In this document: positions 22,601-33,243 of the stretch, piece by piece | How positions within the stretch are numbered: position 1 is the stretch's first letter | How the letters are laid out: every line of letters starts with the position of its first letter | DNA from: Ditylenchus dipsaci | Taxonomy: Eukaryota; Nematoda; Chromadorea; Rhabditida; Anguinidae | NCBI GenBank assembly: GCA_004194705.1 | Contig: SADC01000008.1 | Span: 124,001 to 188,000, forward strand | Direction of reading: 5' to 3' | Length of the DNA: 64,000 nt | Notes under the pieces: generated by a model | Told to the model about the DNA's origin: nothing | The model's input: the letters and a program-made list of their open reading frames with translations, nothing else | Database searches by the model: none | Translations under genes and position numbers: made by a program

Positions 22601-23830
22601 ATTTAGTGTTCACTCTGTGACTGCTCCAAGCGAACACTAAATCGGGCGTCGAGTTTAGTCATTTTACTTAGTGGAGGACTGTATTATTAAATCGGGCTGA
22701 ACACTAAATCGGGTGATCACTGAATCGAGCGTCGACTGAAAAATACCAAGGCCAAAAAATTAAAAGTAATCGCGTGATCACTGTGGATGACTACCGTAAA
22801 TCCTCTAATATAAGACCCCCCCCCCTAAATTCAAAAAACGTGTTTGTGGCATTGTGTTTTTGACCTACCATTGAAGATCGCTCTCGAGCAAATTACCACC
22901 TATTTTGTAGCTCATCTCATTAGCTACAAGATGAGTGGTAACTTGTATAAGAGAATTATTTAAAAAGCGGGTCGAAAATACAATGCCAAGAACATGATTT
23001 TGAATCACAGGGAGTCTTATATTAGATGATTTACGGTATATTATTAAATCGAGCTGAACACTAAATCGGGTGATCACTGAGACTGCCCTACGACCGGATA
23101 CACATTATGACCGGATACAACGACCGGATACAATTACGACCGGATACACTTTTCCATTTAATTTTGTAAAAAATCAAAAAATATCAAAAAAAATTTTGTA
23201 GATGAATCTTGGACATCTAATTTATTTAAAAAAAACAACAAATTATCAACCATACAATAAATCAATAAATTTAAAATAGTTCAAACAATGGGGTATTAGC
23301 GGGGTTTCAAGCTTTATCAATTTCAATTGTATTTTCGTTTAATTCAGCCACATCCACATGGCAATTTTAGTCCTGTTAAGAAATTTGGACGCTAGTAGCA
23401 AATACCCCCCCCCCTAACGATTTTCACCTTTTTTACTTAAAGGACCATAGCCGTCGCCGACAACGAGAATTTCAAATGTTTGAATTCGCGCGGGACACTT
23501 CTCTTTCGTCTTTCATTGTACTCTTTTGAGTCATTCGAAGCAAGTCAAAAGAGTACAGTGCGAGACGAAAGAGAACTGTCTCGCGCGAAGGTATTCGCTA
23601 CTAGCGCCGAAATTCGTTTTTTAAATTTAGATTTTTAGTCATTTTTCAAAAAAATTTAAAAGTGTATCCGGTCGTAGGTATACCGATAACTGAATCGAGC
23701 GTCGACTGTAAAATGTAAATTTCATCTTCAGGTCAATGAACACTTCTCTGAATCGTGAGTAATTTTAGTTGGACTAGCAATTGCACCAAATATTTTCAAT
23801 AATTTTAGATCTCATGGACACGGGCACTAA
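7676..23830 (+). CDS. ZIP-family (SLC39) zinc transporter, 389 aa, nine coding exons
   Basis: Predicted membrane transporter moving zinc (or a related divalent metal) into the cytoplasm. Exons: 7676-7756, 13853-13992, 14040-14228, 16668-16886, 16986-17115, 21719-21901, 21946-22128, 23732-23754, 23809-23830. All phases agree and total 390 codons. TM1 is LLLALAMFVTTALAGLAPIK. TM2 has SCFAGGVFMGTCFLDIFPHV, and TM3 is YPFPELFVCSGFFLVYFLEE. A cytosolic loop with GHGHSHAP and a long Ser/Gln-rich stretch follows. TM4 carries the family signature SFHSILEGFALGVQ, and TM5 has IIHKGIEAFSVGLQ, whose H and E are the expected metal ligands. The tail ends SSHGHGH. Introns are loaded with mobile elements, and intron 1 (6.1 kb) holds two other genes. 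The 47-bp intron after exon 2 is my best fit to the frame change there. The C-terminal exons are very short but in phase. Confidence 0.88.
8781..9216. mobile_element. GG-terminus array element, 436 bp
   Basis: Ends GGCTCAAATTGAATTCACCC and, inverted, GGCTGTAACTGAAATGCACC. Candidate 9-bp TSD AATAGAGAC/AATAAAAAC (7 of 9). Subterminal motifs of the type TTTTCCCTCTAATTACTGAA on the left recur inverted on the right. The interior is a hairpin with TAGCTTTCTAATAAGCTAAA. That core is shared with 53966-54398 despite different terminal motifs. Confidence 0.75.
9226..9793. other. intronic, nothing recognised
   Basis: Part of ZIP intron 1 and the 3' flank of the SR-rich gene on the minus strand. No repeat, RNA or coding signal that I can support. 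Confidence 0.4.
9794..11228 (-). CDS. SR/K-rich basic nuclear-type protein, 394 aa, nested in a ZIP intron
   Basis: Six exons in phase: 11228-11040, 10990-10829, 10783-10631, 10570-10232, 10181-10089, 10042-9794. The protein starts MSGSRPPKRRCSILAAQKIA. It is then dominated by SRS, KSRSR and KKSK runs for about 280 residues, and ends with an acidic patch (SSDEDDSLDLQL) and a basic tail (KKPKGGKRGWGGC). No RRM or zinc finger is visible, so it is not a canonical SR splicing factor. Composition fits a nucleic-acid or chromatin binder such as a nematode sperm basic protein, an SR-like scaffold or an H1-like protein; I cannot choose. The last two exons carry related segments (GRDENNNNIIYGSGKKKGAHK and ERDINNNIIGGGG...GSHKKN), suggesting exon duplication. 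It is intact and antisense to its ZIP host. Confidence 0.75.
11784..12334 (+). CDS. minisatellite-coded repeat protein (DELRTAVELGS units), frame broken once
   Basis: An exon opens after a TTTTAG acceptor at 11783 with SINPEQADILIEHLRQFMNS, a short helical stretch. Below about 11940 the coding sequence becomes a roughly 30-36 bp repeat giving units like DELHTAVELRS, DELSTAVEIDS and DQLRTAVESCS. The frame from the acceptor stops at 12128. The repeat continues in another frame to 12334, and a single missing G in the run near 12078 would join the two. A likely upstream exon (about 11696-11725, coding ANVAEPKP) is in phase; anything further 5' is unresolved. Function unknown. It lies inside ZIP intron 1 on the same strand, so it could be an independent gene or an exon-like relic. 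Confidence 0.45.
12335..12722. other. intronic spacer with a short palindrome
   Basis: Contains a compact inverted repeat at about 12480-12550 of TTCTCCGAAAAA and GGAGAATTCTCC units. No gene seen. Confidence 0.4.
12723..12971. mobile_element. TA-flanked MITE with CAGGGTGGCG ends, copy 1
   Basis: Palindromic element bounded by TA. Ends read CAGGGTGGCGTAAAAAAATT and CAGGGTGGCGCAAAAAAACG. Tc1/mariner-type by its TA target. A second copy lies at 38068-38314. Intronic in the ZIP gene. Confidence 0.85.
13265..13419. mobile_element. short GG-terminus palindrome, 155 bp, 9-bp TSD
   Basis: Ends GGCGACCAGACATTTTCTAC and its complement, flanked by the perfect 9-bp repeat GTTGATTTC (13256-13264 and 13420-13428). 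It contains the motif ACATTTTCTACTATT twice per arm, a miniature of the array-ended group. Confidence 0.85.
14764..16414. mobile_element. GG-terminus array element, 1651 bp, carrying a SWIM ORF
   Basis: 9-bp TSD AAAAAAAAT on both sides; it is low in complexity and so weaker alone. Ends GGCTATAAGTGAAAACACCC and, inverted, GGCTCAAATTGAAAACACCC. Arrays of ATGTAAATCTCCCGTCAAA units at 14785-14925 mirror those at 16255-16410. The inverted repeat continues to about 15000 and 16190. The middle carries a minus-strand ORF group with a SWIM zinc finger, a domain typical of MULE transposases. Sits in ZIP intron 3. Confidence 0.85.
15482..16152 (-). pseudogene. SWIM zinc-finger ORF, remnant of a MULE-type transposase
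   Basis: Three coding blocks on the minus strand are separated by short introns. The middle one (15970-15752) reads PTIPRNPNSNLRKAVEKLRE ... HVWLVRSSVCCVDVDLVPLW. The last one (15703-15482) has C-T-C-P-V-G-(x)6-C-K-H, the CxCx(n)CxH pattern of a SWIM finger, followed by a basic tail RKKRGRRRKIGRAL. SWIM fingers sit C-terminal to the catalytic core in MuDR/FAR1-like MULE transposases. No DDE core is seen here. The first block (from 16152) does not join the second in frame. This is probably a decayed or deleted transposase, though a captured host gene cannot be excluded. Confidence 0.6.
18042..18400. mobile_element. mariner-like palindromic MITE
   Basis: TA-flanked. Ends TTAGGTTGATCCAAAAGTTG and its complement. 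The body is a long foldback with an inner palindrome around ACCTTGGTCCCCACGCTGAT. The TTAGGTTG start resembles mariner termini. Confidence 0.75.
18440..18610. repeat. tandem array GCAAAAAGACTTTTATTTGG
   Basis: About seven degenerate copies of a roughly 20-bp unit. A related inverted-type array lies at 48540-48650. Confidence 0.75.
18837..18991. mobile_element. TA-flanked MITE, CAGTCAAAACTCCC ends, copy 1
   Basis: Palindrome bounded by TA, with inner motif CCGTATGTTAATG. A second copy is at 48982-49169. The CAGTCAA-type ends are pogo/Tigger-like. Confidence 0.85.
19075..19345. repeat. dispersed repeat with CAGGTGGATATCCACCTGGA palindrome
   Basis: Two copies of a unit carrying AGGTGGATATCCACCTGGAT and a nearby ATTTTACCCA-like segment. 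The same unit recurs in tandem at about 53095-53660 and 62450-62830. Confidence 0.65.
19874..20108. mobile_element. GG-terminus array element, 235 bp, 9-bp TSD
   Basis: Perfect TSD GAAAATACG (19865-19873, 20109-20117). Ends GGCAGGAGCAGCTGTGTCAA and, inverted, GCGCAGGAGCAACCTGTGTC. Arms carry repeated CAAATTGTGCCA units. Confidence 0.85.
20959..21472. mobile_element. TA-flanked MITE (CCGTATTCACTCTAAT ends) with a nested MITE
   Basis: TA target at both sides, with inverted ends CCGTATTCACTCTAATAAAA and CCGTATTCACTCTAATGAAC. Its middle is split by the related MITE at 21056-21301. Lies in ZIP intron 5. Confidence 0.8.
21056..21301. mobile_element. TA-flanked MITE with CCGTAATTCCTCTAATAAGC ends
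   Basis: Inverted ends CCGTAATTCCTCTAATAAGC, then a C-run. The core contains GGCATTGTGTTTTTGACGCA and GTAGCCAGTAAGATGAGCTA. Sister copies: 22794-23036 and 45087-45329. Confidence 0.85.
22154..22580. mobile_element. palindromic MITE with CACCTACACTATAT... arms
   Basis: Arms share GTAGGTGCAAAAAGTTCGTT on the left and its complement on the right, and an inner GTTCGACACTTTT segment. Related to 33773-34478 and 57577-57978. Exact ends are uncertain by a few bases. Confidence 0.65.
22794..23036. mobile_element. TA-flanked MITE, CCGTAAATCCTCTAATATAA ends
   Basis: Same family and same core (GTAGCTCATCTCATTAGCTA) as 21056-21301, bounded by TA. Confidence 0.8.
23081..23684. mobile_element. array element with ACGACCGGATACA units, 604 bp
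   Basis: Candidate 9-bp TSD GATCACTGA/GATAACTGA (8 of 9). Inverted ends share CCTACGACCGGATAC. Four ACGACCGGATAC-type units lie at the left and one at the right. It contains a TTAAAGGACCATAGCCGTCG segment related to the TTAA family. Confidence 0.65.
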
Positions 23831-24364
23831 TATTGTAACGAAAGAAGGAAGCGGATATTCTAATAATAATGTTTGTACATGTGATGCATAGAGCCTTTTA
23901 TGATGTGATTTTTTGTGTTCTCCAAACACTTGTTTTTATTTAGAGCCTTTAGTAAATTGCCTTTAACTTTCATGACCATAGAAGTATTTGAACATTGAAA
24001 AATGAGCTTGACCTTTGTCACTAGAAGATGACCACACATGTGGTATGATAAAGCACACCCAAATCCCATTAATGAAACATATTTTTTATGTGAATTAGGC
24101 GGCCCTAGTGCACAGCCCACTGAAATTCGAATTTTAGTGCAATAGCGAAAAATTGCGCGAAATTCAAATTTTTTGGAACCAGACACTTTTGAAGTACCTC
24201 AATGTCTTGCTTTTTATATAGATGTTTTATCTACTGCCTATGCAGGGCTTGTTTCTAAAAAACTCCCAACTTATAGGGCTTTCGAATAAGCCATCACTTG
24301 CCCGTGAAACAATCAAAATTTGAGAATTACAATTGATTTCCGTAAAAAATTATTAAAGCGCTTT

Positions 24365-24850
24365 TTAGGAAAAGGGACACTAGGACAATTTACTCTAGGA
24401 CAATGATGTCTTAGGAAAAGCGCCTTTTGGGAAAAGGGACGCTAGGACAATGGACAATAGGACAATCGTCATCTGGGAAAAGAACCTTTTTGGACAACTT
24501 TTTACTGTTTAAAAAGTTATAACATCACTTTATGTGTCTACAAACAGTGTGTCCTATAGTCTCTTGTCCTGTTCTCCATTGTCCTGCTGTACATTGTCCA
24601 AAACTACAATTGTCCTAGTGTCCATTGTCCTAGTGTCAACTGTCCAAAGAGGCGATTGTCCTAAAAAGCGATTGTCCGAGAGTATATTGTCCTAGTGTCC
24701 TTTTTCCTGAAAGGCTCTTTTCCAAAAAGGCCATTGTCCTAGAGTCAATTGTCCTAGGGTCTCCTGTCCAAACATGTCATTGTCCAAGTGTGAATTGTCC
24801 CAGCCTGGTGTTTTTCTATATGCAAGTTTTCCTAGAAAGATATTTTCCTA
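24365..24850. repeat. array of GTCCTAGTGTC / GGACAAT motifs in two orientations
   Basis: Left part has CTAGGACAAT and GGAAAAGGGACACT; the right part has about 15 ATTGTCCTAGTGTC-type units in the opposite orientation. The layout matches the array-ended elements, but I could not fix ends or TSD. Confidence 0.65.
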
Positions 24851-25059
24851 GCATTATTACTTTCCTAGAAGTTAATGTCCTGAGCTGGCCCTGCCATTCT
24901 GAATTTAAAAAAATCGGTCTGATTTTTCTGGTAGCTGAATATACAGGCTACATTTGGTATATAATACATCCTAAAAACGACGACTTTTTTCGATTTTTTG
25001 ACGGATTTAAGTTTGGTATAATTTTCAGGTATCATGAGGACTCGGAAATCAAGCTACAA

Positions 25060-25700
25060 AAGAGGCAAAAAGCAAGACTGCGATCAAGAAATAATCAGTC
25101 AAGCAATCAAAAGCAGAGGCTGCAAACCGAGCTAAGGCTGCAGGGAAATCCGTCTTTGTAAGCTGTTTTACCTTACTTTTCTAGGAATGTTTACAATAAC
25201 TCTTTTGCATATTGTTGGTGGAAGATGCTGTCATAACTTATTTCCGGTTTAGTAATGCTGACCACTAAGAAGCAATCTTGCCAGAGCGATAACAAAGTTT
25301 ATGTGGAATTAAGAACGGCAATTTCAGTCAAGCGGAGGAATGCTGTGATGATCAGGAATGCTGTGATGATAAGAAACAAAGAGTTAAGGCCAGCATGATT
25401 ACAAGTTTGTATTTTCCGTATTTGCTTCTCTGTTAATTTTTATATATCTAGAAAAAACAAATTCTCTGCGGAAGAGCGCAAGCGTCCAGGTCGATCTCAC
25501 AAGCAAAATAATCAACCAGCTGCTGGAGGACAGAGAAACTCTACTGAGTCGCCTTGTTCAACCTAAAACTAGGAAAACAGTAAGAGTTTTCAATATTTAT
25601 ATGTAAGTAACCACGTCAGAAAACTGCTCACAGGTGATGGACCATCTAGAATCACAGAAGTCATTCGTCATAATGTCCGACATGCTGGTTTCCACAAGCT
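25060..25700 (+). CDS. possible small multi-exon gene, unidentified
   Basis: Two open blocks can be joined through GT-AG introns. One is around 25322-25404 (QAEECCDDQECCDDKKQRVK), the other at 25452-25579 (KKTNSLRKSASVQVDLTSKI, then INQLLEDRETLLSRLVQPKT). An upstream block at 25030-25160 is basic and Q/R-rich. I do not recognise a family, and the start and stop are not fixed. It might be part of the degenerate transposon ORF just downstream. Confidence 0.3.
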
Positions 25701-26040
25701 CTTGACTCTTCTTGGGCAAATGCAAGGGTTAGCAAAAAGCGCCTTCTTGGATGAACAGGAAATCGAAAACTTCTAGAAATGGTCAGTTGAATATTTCAAC
25801 ACAATGAGGGTCAGTCTTTTATTATTGACAATAATAATAATTTATTAAGACAATAATAATTTATTGTGGTCTTGTAAAAATGAGCTTTGTTTCAGACATT
25901 TTTTCCGGATCTCAGCATAACACCCAAGTGTCACCTTCTCTGTCAGCATGTTTCTGAGTTCATGGAAATGTATCACTTCTGGGCCTTTTGTCGGAATAGG
26001 CAATTGAAGCTCTGCACTGTGTGGTGAATGCAATGGAAAG
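25630..26040 (+). pseudogene. degenerate transposon-like ORF
   Basis: Blocks read ITEVIRHNVRHAGFHKLLTL ... FLDEQEIENF, a stop, then WSVEYFNTMR and FFPDLSITPKCHLLCQHVSE. The pattern 'ITPK-H-L-x(2)-H' after a FP motif resembles the C-terminal region of transposon-encoded proteins common in animal genomes (from memory of such families, not a search). Stops and frame changes make it a relic. Confidence 0.35.
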
Positions 26041-26620
26041 AAGGTTTGCTTGCTTGCGGGAAAGAAGAAAAACTTTGACGAAAATTTTCGAGGAATCTTA
26101 TTTGAGGAATATTTTGTTTGATCAGAAGAAACCGAGCTAGTTCTAGTAGAATTTTATTTGTTGTGTCATTGGGTTAGCGTCGGGGTACATATTCTTGAGC
26201 AAACATGGTGAATTATCACCTACACTGCAAGTTCAAAATCAGCATTTTGTTGAAAAAAGTTAGTATTTGTTGAAAATATTGACCAAAAAATTCGATGTCG
26301 AGTGCACACAAAAATCGATTTTGAAAATCTTGGCGTTTTGTTGATTTTTAATTGCACTAAGATTTGAATTTCAGTGGGCTGTGAGTGCCCAATCAGGCTA
26401 TCGTGGTTGAAAAATATTTTTAAGTTCATTTTTTCGCATGGGCCCGTTGCATCATGTTGGACCGAATTAACATATAAAATAAATATGTTCTTGGCAGATA
26501 ATATAGTGATTGTTTAACGACAGAGGAACCAAGGCAACAAACAAAAATGGGGGACCAAGGCCAAAAACTGGACGGATTCAGCAGTAAGGACCAATTGCAT
26601 AGACGTCCACACACCGTTAA
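26041..26620. other. intergenic, nothing recognised
   Basis: AT-rich with a few TTTTGTTGA-like direct repeats at 26250-26345. No gene or element end that I can support. Confidence 0.35.
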
Positions 26621-26624
26621 ACTT

Positions 26625-26990
26625 TTAACTAGTGATCCATTTTCCGATCACTACTCCATTTTCCGGACTCCATTTTCCGATAACTTTGATTTCAGTCTAT
26701 TTTTCAGCCAAATTTTCTAATCCAGAGCTTAATTTTTATAACACATCTTTTTAACAATTTCTAACGCTTAACAACATGGTATTATTGGATTTCGTAGTTA
26801 AAATTTTCATTTCCAGAAAACAGCCCCTCGAAAAAATATCGCAAAGAGGATTTTCATTTTTAAAAGCGTTAAAAGTTGTTAAAAAATATATGTTATAAAA
26901 ATCAAGCTCTGCTTTAGAAAAGTTGGCTTAAAATAGACTGAACTCAAAATAATCGAAAAAACGGAGTCCGCATCACTAGCCAACTATCAT
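26625..26990. repeat. foldback with CTCCATTTTCCGATC units
   Basis: Three CCATTTTCCG units on the left face an inverted, degraded right side (CGAAAAAACGGAGTCCG). The centre is mirrored around TTTTTAACAATTTCTAACGC. Ends share CTAGTGAT, but no TSD was found. Confidence 0.5.
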
Positions 26991-27144
26991 GAATCCCAAT
27001 TGTCGTGAATCCGAGCTGTCATGAATCCGAACTGTCATGAGTAAAATATAAAAACTGACAGTGCATGAATGATAGCTACGAGCTCTTTCTGGCTAGTAGA
27101 CCACTCTCGAATACCCTGTGCACTGGACGCCACCTATTGAACCA

Positions 27145-27330
27145 TTGAGTTCCTGGAGAAGAGCATCACCTAGCGTTACTACTCATTTGCGCAAAACTCA
27201 TTTGCGCAAATTTTTTGAAGTTTTTTTTGAAGTTACAGGTTCGAATCCCGGTAGTAGCAGAAATTATTTTTTCTTCACTGGAATAAATTTAATAACCCTA
27301 TTTAGAATCGTGTCCTGAACACGATTTAAA
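27145..27330 (+). repeat. tRNA-derived SINE-like segment
   Basis: An A-box-like stretch (GTTCCTGGAGAAGAGCATCA) is followed about 85 bp later by a perfect B box GGTTCGAATCCCG and then GTAGTAGCAGAAATTATTTT. It does not fold as a whole tRNA. The B-box end and the nearby GAATCGTGTCCTGAAC recur inverted at 61990-62250, indicating a dispersed family. Confidence 0.45.
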
Positions 27331-27854
27331 ATAGAAACCCCAGAGTAGTTTCGTGTTCTGTAAGGCCACATATCCAATAAGCGGTTTCTCCTTTCACTCT
27401 CAGTGTTCTACCCAATAGGAAAAATTTGCCTCTCAGTCTTACTTTCACTCGCACTCTCACTTTCAGTGTACCCATGACTTTTTTGACTCTCACTCTCACT
27501 TTCAGTAAAAATTTTTAAGATAACCATATCGTCGACATACGCTAGAACGCCTTTTTATTCCAGGAAAACTGGATAAACAAAAACAACAAAAACAAAAAAT
27601 AATAAAATAAAAAAAATAATAAAAAAAAGCACGATTAAACATGCTAGTCGCGTTTCGTAATCTAAAAGGTGATCAAAAAACGCCTTTTTTACTCATTGTT
27701 GTAATGGGAAATGAATGAAATATGATATGGGACCTAATGAGATGGAGCAAGCGCTTATGTGGTTCTCAAAAACTAATAGCACACAATAATAACAGAGAAC
27801 GATTTATGGCACAACGCGATAATAACACGACCCCACAATAACTGAAGAAATAGG

Positions 27855-27995
27855 GGGAAGGAGAAAGTTGTGCCATTTCAGTTTGTGCCCATTCAATTTT
27901 TGCCCATAATTCAGTTCAAAAAGACTGAATAATCCACTAAATTTGGGCACAAATTTAATGGGCACAAACTGAAATGGCACAACTTTCTCCTTCCC
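27855..27995. mobile_element. short GG-terminus palindrome, 141 bp
   Basis: Ends GGGAAGGAGAAAGTTGTGCC and its complement, with repeated TTTGTGCCCATT units. TSD GAAATAGG (8 bp; a ninth G is possible). Confidence 0.75.
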
Positions 27996-28023
27996 GAAAT
28001 AGGGAATTCTATGCAGTCACATA

Positions 28024-28258
28024 CCGTATATTCTCTATTAGAAGGCCCGGGCCTTCTATTTTTCAACCCTAAAAAAGTCGGAAAAAAAATATTTCGATTT
28101 GAGATTTTGAATGCTCAACTAAAATTTTAAAAGTGGAATCAGGTGAGCTCGTGCTAACTAAGAAAACGCGAAAACAGATTTGCGAATTTCTAGGCTGATA
28201 TATAGGTCTTCAAGGGGGCCTTCTATTAGAGAGGGGCCTTCTAATCGAGAATATACGG
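28024..28258. mobile_element. TA-flanked MITE, CCGTATATTCTCTATTAGAA ends
   Basis: TA on both sides, with ends CCGTATATTCTCTATTAGAA and CCGTATATTCTCGATTAGAA. Member of the CCGTAT-type family. Confidence 0.85.
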
Positions 28259-28432
28259 TAGAATGCCATACGGGACAAAAGAGTATTCAAATGTTACTCA
28301 CAACACTCATGACAGTCGAGTCATGACAATTGACAATCATGCCAGCTGGGCGTCGTTCCACATATAACGAAATGACTAATGTGTTTTTGAAAAATTACAA
28401 GACAACCACTCTGAAGGAAAAGTAATGACAAC

Positions 28433-30150
<1,718 letters not shown>

Positions 30151-30159
30151 ATGACAACA

Positions 30160-30612
30160 ACCCTGAATAAAAATCCACGGTCTAGTCTCCAATGGTCTGC
30201 ATATAGACTGACAGATACCCAAGTGCACCCGCCCCCCGCCTCCTGCAAAAAGCATTTATCTCTAAGCAAACTTTTTTCATCTGAGCCTAAGCCTAAACCT
30301 AAGTTGGCGCGCTACACATTGCAAAAAATAAAACTTAAAAAAACCAAGGGAACCCAAAATAAGACGCTTAGAGAAAAATACTCTTTGGAGAGCGGGGTAC
30401 ACTCGGGCTTTTACGCAAAGACTCTGCTTGCCCGACCTAGCCGCCTGACTATTTGAGTCCATAGAGATTGATCAGTCATGATTCTACCTCCATACCTCAA
30501 ACCTCTTCGAACAAACCTTTTATTACAAGCCACTTAGATATCCACTCTACATAGAACAAAGTGAACACGGCACAATGAATTAATCCTACACAACGAACAA
30601 GACATTTATTTT
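30160..30612. other. intergenic; 3' flank of NDUFB9
   Basis: One long plus-strand frame (30151-30456) has no family signal and low-complexity Lys/Pro content. I regard it as non-coding. Confidence 0.4.
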
Positions 30613-32556
30613 CTATTTCTGGCCGACTTCCTTCTTTTCTTCGGGGCCCTCTGGCAGAACAGTTTGCAAAGACGCAATCTCATCATCCCACGCCTTCTCG
30701 ATTTTGTGCCACTGCTCCAGAAGCTCCTTCTTGCGCTGCTCACGACGATTGAAGTAGTATGGGAACTGTTCCATATCCGGGTATGTGTATTCCTCCACAT
30801 TCTGAAAATGCAAACTGGTGTTTAGGATGATGGATACTTTTCCCACCTTACTATAATAAAACAATCTCATGGCCATATCGCTAGATTTTGAATTTAGGAA
30901 TTGTCAAAAGTAGGGTTGGCGGGTACCCGAAAATTTCGGGTACCCGAACCGAGGAACTGAACCGGAACCGAAACTTTCCGGTACCCGAACCGATATCCGA
31001 AAAAAACGAATTTACAGAAACAGGCTTCCTGCATACACGCTGTCATCTATGAAGTCGGTCACCTCACTTTTCAACATTTTTTAAACGATATCTGGAAGGA
31101 CAATACTTTTTTTGCGCGAGTATATTTTTTGGCGCAATTGTTTCTTTTGCCTAATTAGATTGAAAATTTTCACCTTTTTCAAAAGGGTTTAACACCATAA
31201 TGTAGCTCTGAGATTATGGTTTCTATTGAGATATCATTTGTTGCATCATCTTTGAAAAATGTGATACATTAATGTAAAAGTGTAAACCAAATTGTTGTTT
31301 TTATTCGCTTCATACTTTTACATTCTTGTATTACATTTTTCAGAAATGATGCAACAAACCATATCTCATTAAAAACTAGAATCGCAGGTCTACATAATGG
31401 TGTTAAAACTTTTAGAAAGTGCGACAGTAAATCGAATAAAAATAGAAATGCATAAATTATTTTCAGTCTGACACAGACAAACAAACTGTTGTAAAGGTTT
31501 GATCTCACTATTTGAAATCTTGTCTCCGACTTTCGAATACCCGAACCGAAACCCGAAATTTTCATTTATAGCAAAGAAATGTAGTGGGCGAGAAAAAATC
31601 CATCTGTAAACACAGAATTTCAAAAAACGTCCTGTAAAAAAGGTTATGGCCATTTCAAAACAGCCGAATTTCTTGAAACACCCTGCACATAGTAAAGTCG
31701 ACGGTTTTTATTCCTGTTTTAACTATTAAGTTTTATTTTTGACTAAAGAAGCCCGAAAAAATCTAGCTTTTTTACTAAGGGTAGACAAAAAGTTCCCACT
31801 CAGATTCGATAACCATTTTTTGGGCGTCCTATGGGGTTAAAAATTTTATAAAAAAATTAAACGCTTTACACACCATTATATAGCAGTTATTGTAGAATAA
31901 AAAAGGTATAATCGATTTAAAAAAGGTATTGTTGGACATAGAATCAAAATAATGTCTAAAACTTGATACTGATCAATTCCGCCTATACCTTACTAAGCGA
32001 ACGAGTTTGAGTTTTTTTGCATAAAAAATATTCTCAAACAAAAATTCGTACAGATACTGTCTTGACCAAAAAATAGTCAAAAAAGTCAATAAGTATGAAG
32101 CTACTTACGGTCTCAGAAAACCCGTATTCACGATCGAACTGACTGCCACCAGGGTCTGTTGGAACTGAAAACTTCCTCGGGTGAATAAAAATGTCTAATA
32201 TAAAGGAGGAATAACGTATTACAAGTCACAGGTTTCCAGTGTTTCTTCTGCCACAGTTGACGACAGCCATCAGCAAGGAGCAACGATGCCTTTCTTGCAT
32301 CCTTTTCATCTTTGTTAGCATCGAATCGAGCACGCATAACAACCCTCTCATAGCGGTTTTCCAGCCTAAAAATAGTGGTGAGTTTACACAATTATGAATA
32401 AAAAACATCAAAAAATCGCAATGGATAAACTTACAATCCATCCAATCCCGGTTTGCTAAACCAAGCATCCATTTCACGAAGAGCTCGCTTGTACAGACGC
32501 ATCACTTTCTGGCGGTGACTCAACGCTTTAGTAAACATCCACGAAGGCGAGTCCAT
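30613..32556 (-). CDS. NDUFB9: NADH dehydrogenase 1 beta subcomplex subunit 9 (LYR protein), 169 aa
   Basis: Accessory subunit of mitochondrial complex I in the inner membrane; LYR proteins bind the acyl carrier protein (family knowledge). Four exons in perfect phase: 32556-32435, 32365-32223, 32164-32109, 30801-30613. Residues 14-27 HRQKVMRLYKRALRE hold the LYR-type motif (L-Y-K). Next come VVMRARFDANKDEKDARKAS (matching the family's MRARFxxxKxExD block) and TFPTDPGGSQFDREYGF (family PDSPGG). YPDMEQFPYYFNRREQRKKE then matches the family's YPxYFxKREQWKK. The length is normal for the family. Intron 3 (1.3 kb) is filled with repeats. No processing peptide is evident, as is usual for this subunit. 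Confidence 0.9.
30912..31570. repeat. intronic foldback with GGGTACCCGAA motifs and a shared hairpin core
   Basis: GGTACCCGAACCGA-type motifs at both sides (30920-30990; 31540-31562) enclose a hairpin at about 31190-31400. The hairpin contains AACACCATAATGTAGCTCTG and its partner ending ACATAATGGTGTT. The ACTAGAATCGCAGGTCTAC arm is related to cores at 37300-37530 and 41390-41600. Confidence 0.55.
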
Positions 32557-33056
32557 TCTTGAGCTTAGGGTGCTGGAAATAATTATACAGGCCAATTCAA
32601 TTATGTTAAAAACGTTTTTCGCCGGTAGTTATATTCCTAGATCGTTTTTGAAAATCTGTCCCGACACATCGATTTAGCTCGCAATCAAACTTTGTTTTGA
32701 TAAACATGGGAAAATGGTTGCTTTAGGTTATAACCCCCTAAGCGAAAATGGCGTTCCTTCATTGTTGATACCATCACTCGAAATTTTCCGATCGCGTGCT
32801 GAATCAATATGTCGAAATATATTTTCGAAAAACTAACTATTGAAAAGGGATTTTCCATTAAAAAAATTCCAAAATTCACGAACGATCTTGTGGCAGGGAT
32901 ATTCAGGTCAATATACAGGAAATATCCAAACAGTATAGCGAAATGGTTTGACAGAGATTCCGCTGTTTCTCAGCACAATGAACTGAATGCGATCCCAAAT
33001 AACTGTTGTTTTCAAGAAAATAATCAGTGATGAACGCTAACGGCTTGTTCACAGTA

Positions 33057-33243
33057 CTGTCAACTCTCGATAATCCGTCACTCGCTAATCCGTCACTCTC
33101 GATAATCCGTCACCTTCGTGACACTTTGTTTGGTTTTGCCTTAAATAAATAAGGCTAATCCGTCACTCGCTAATCCGTCACTCTTGATTATCCGTCACCC
33201 CACGGCCGGTCCCAAGGGGTGACGGATTATCGAGAGTTGACTG
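33057..33243. mobile_element. TA-flanked pogo-like MITE (CAGTCAACTCTCGATAATCC)
   Basis: Ends CTGTCAACTCTCGATAATCC and CAGTCAACTCTCGATAATCC, bounded by TA. Arms repeat the unit CTAATCCGTCACTC. The TIR resembles pogo/Tigger ends. Confidence 0.85.

Larger units (their letters stand above)
22588..23708. mobile_element. TA-flanked pogo-like MITE (CAGTCGTCGCTCGATTTAGT) with two nested elements
   Basis: TA-flanked. Left end CAGTCGTCGCTCGATTTAGT; right end is the inverted CAGTCGACGCTCGATTCAG. It contains the MITE 22794-23036 and the array element 23081-23684. Confidence 0.75.

Noticed and set aside
24365..24850. CRISPR-like spaced repeats (ATTGTCC with varying spacers)
   Set aside because: The genome is eukaryotic with spliced genes. 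Units are degenerate, spacers are short and irregular, and there is no cas context.
32809..33030. 73-aa plus-strand frame between NDUFB9 and the MITE cluster
   Set aside because: No family signal, no splice context and AT-rich composition like the surrounding spacer.
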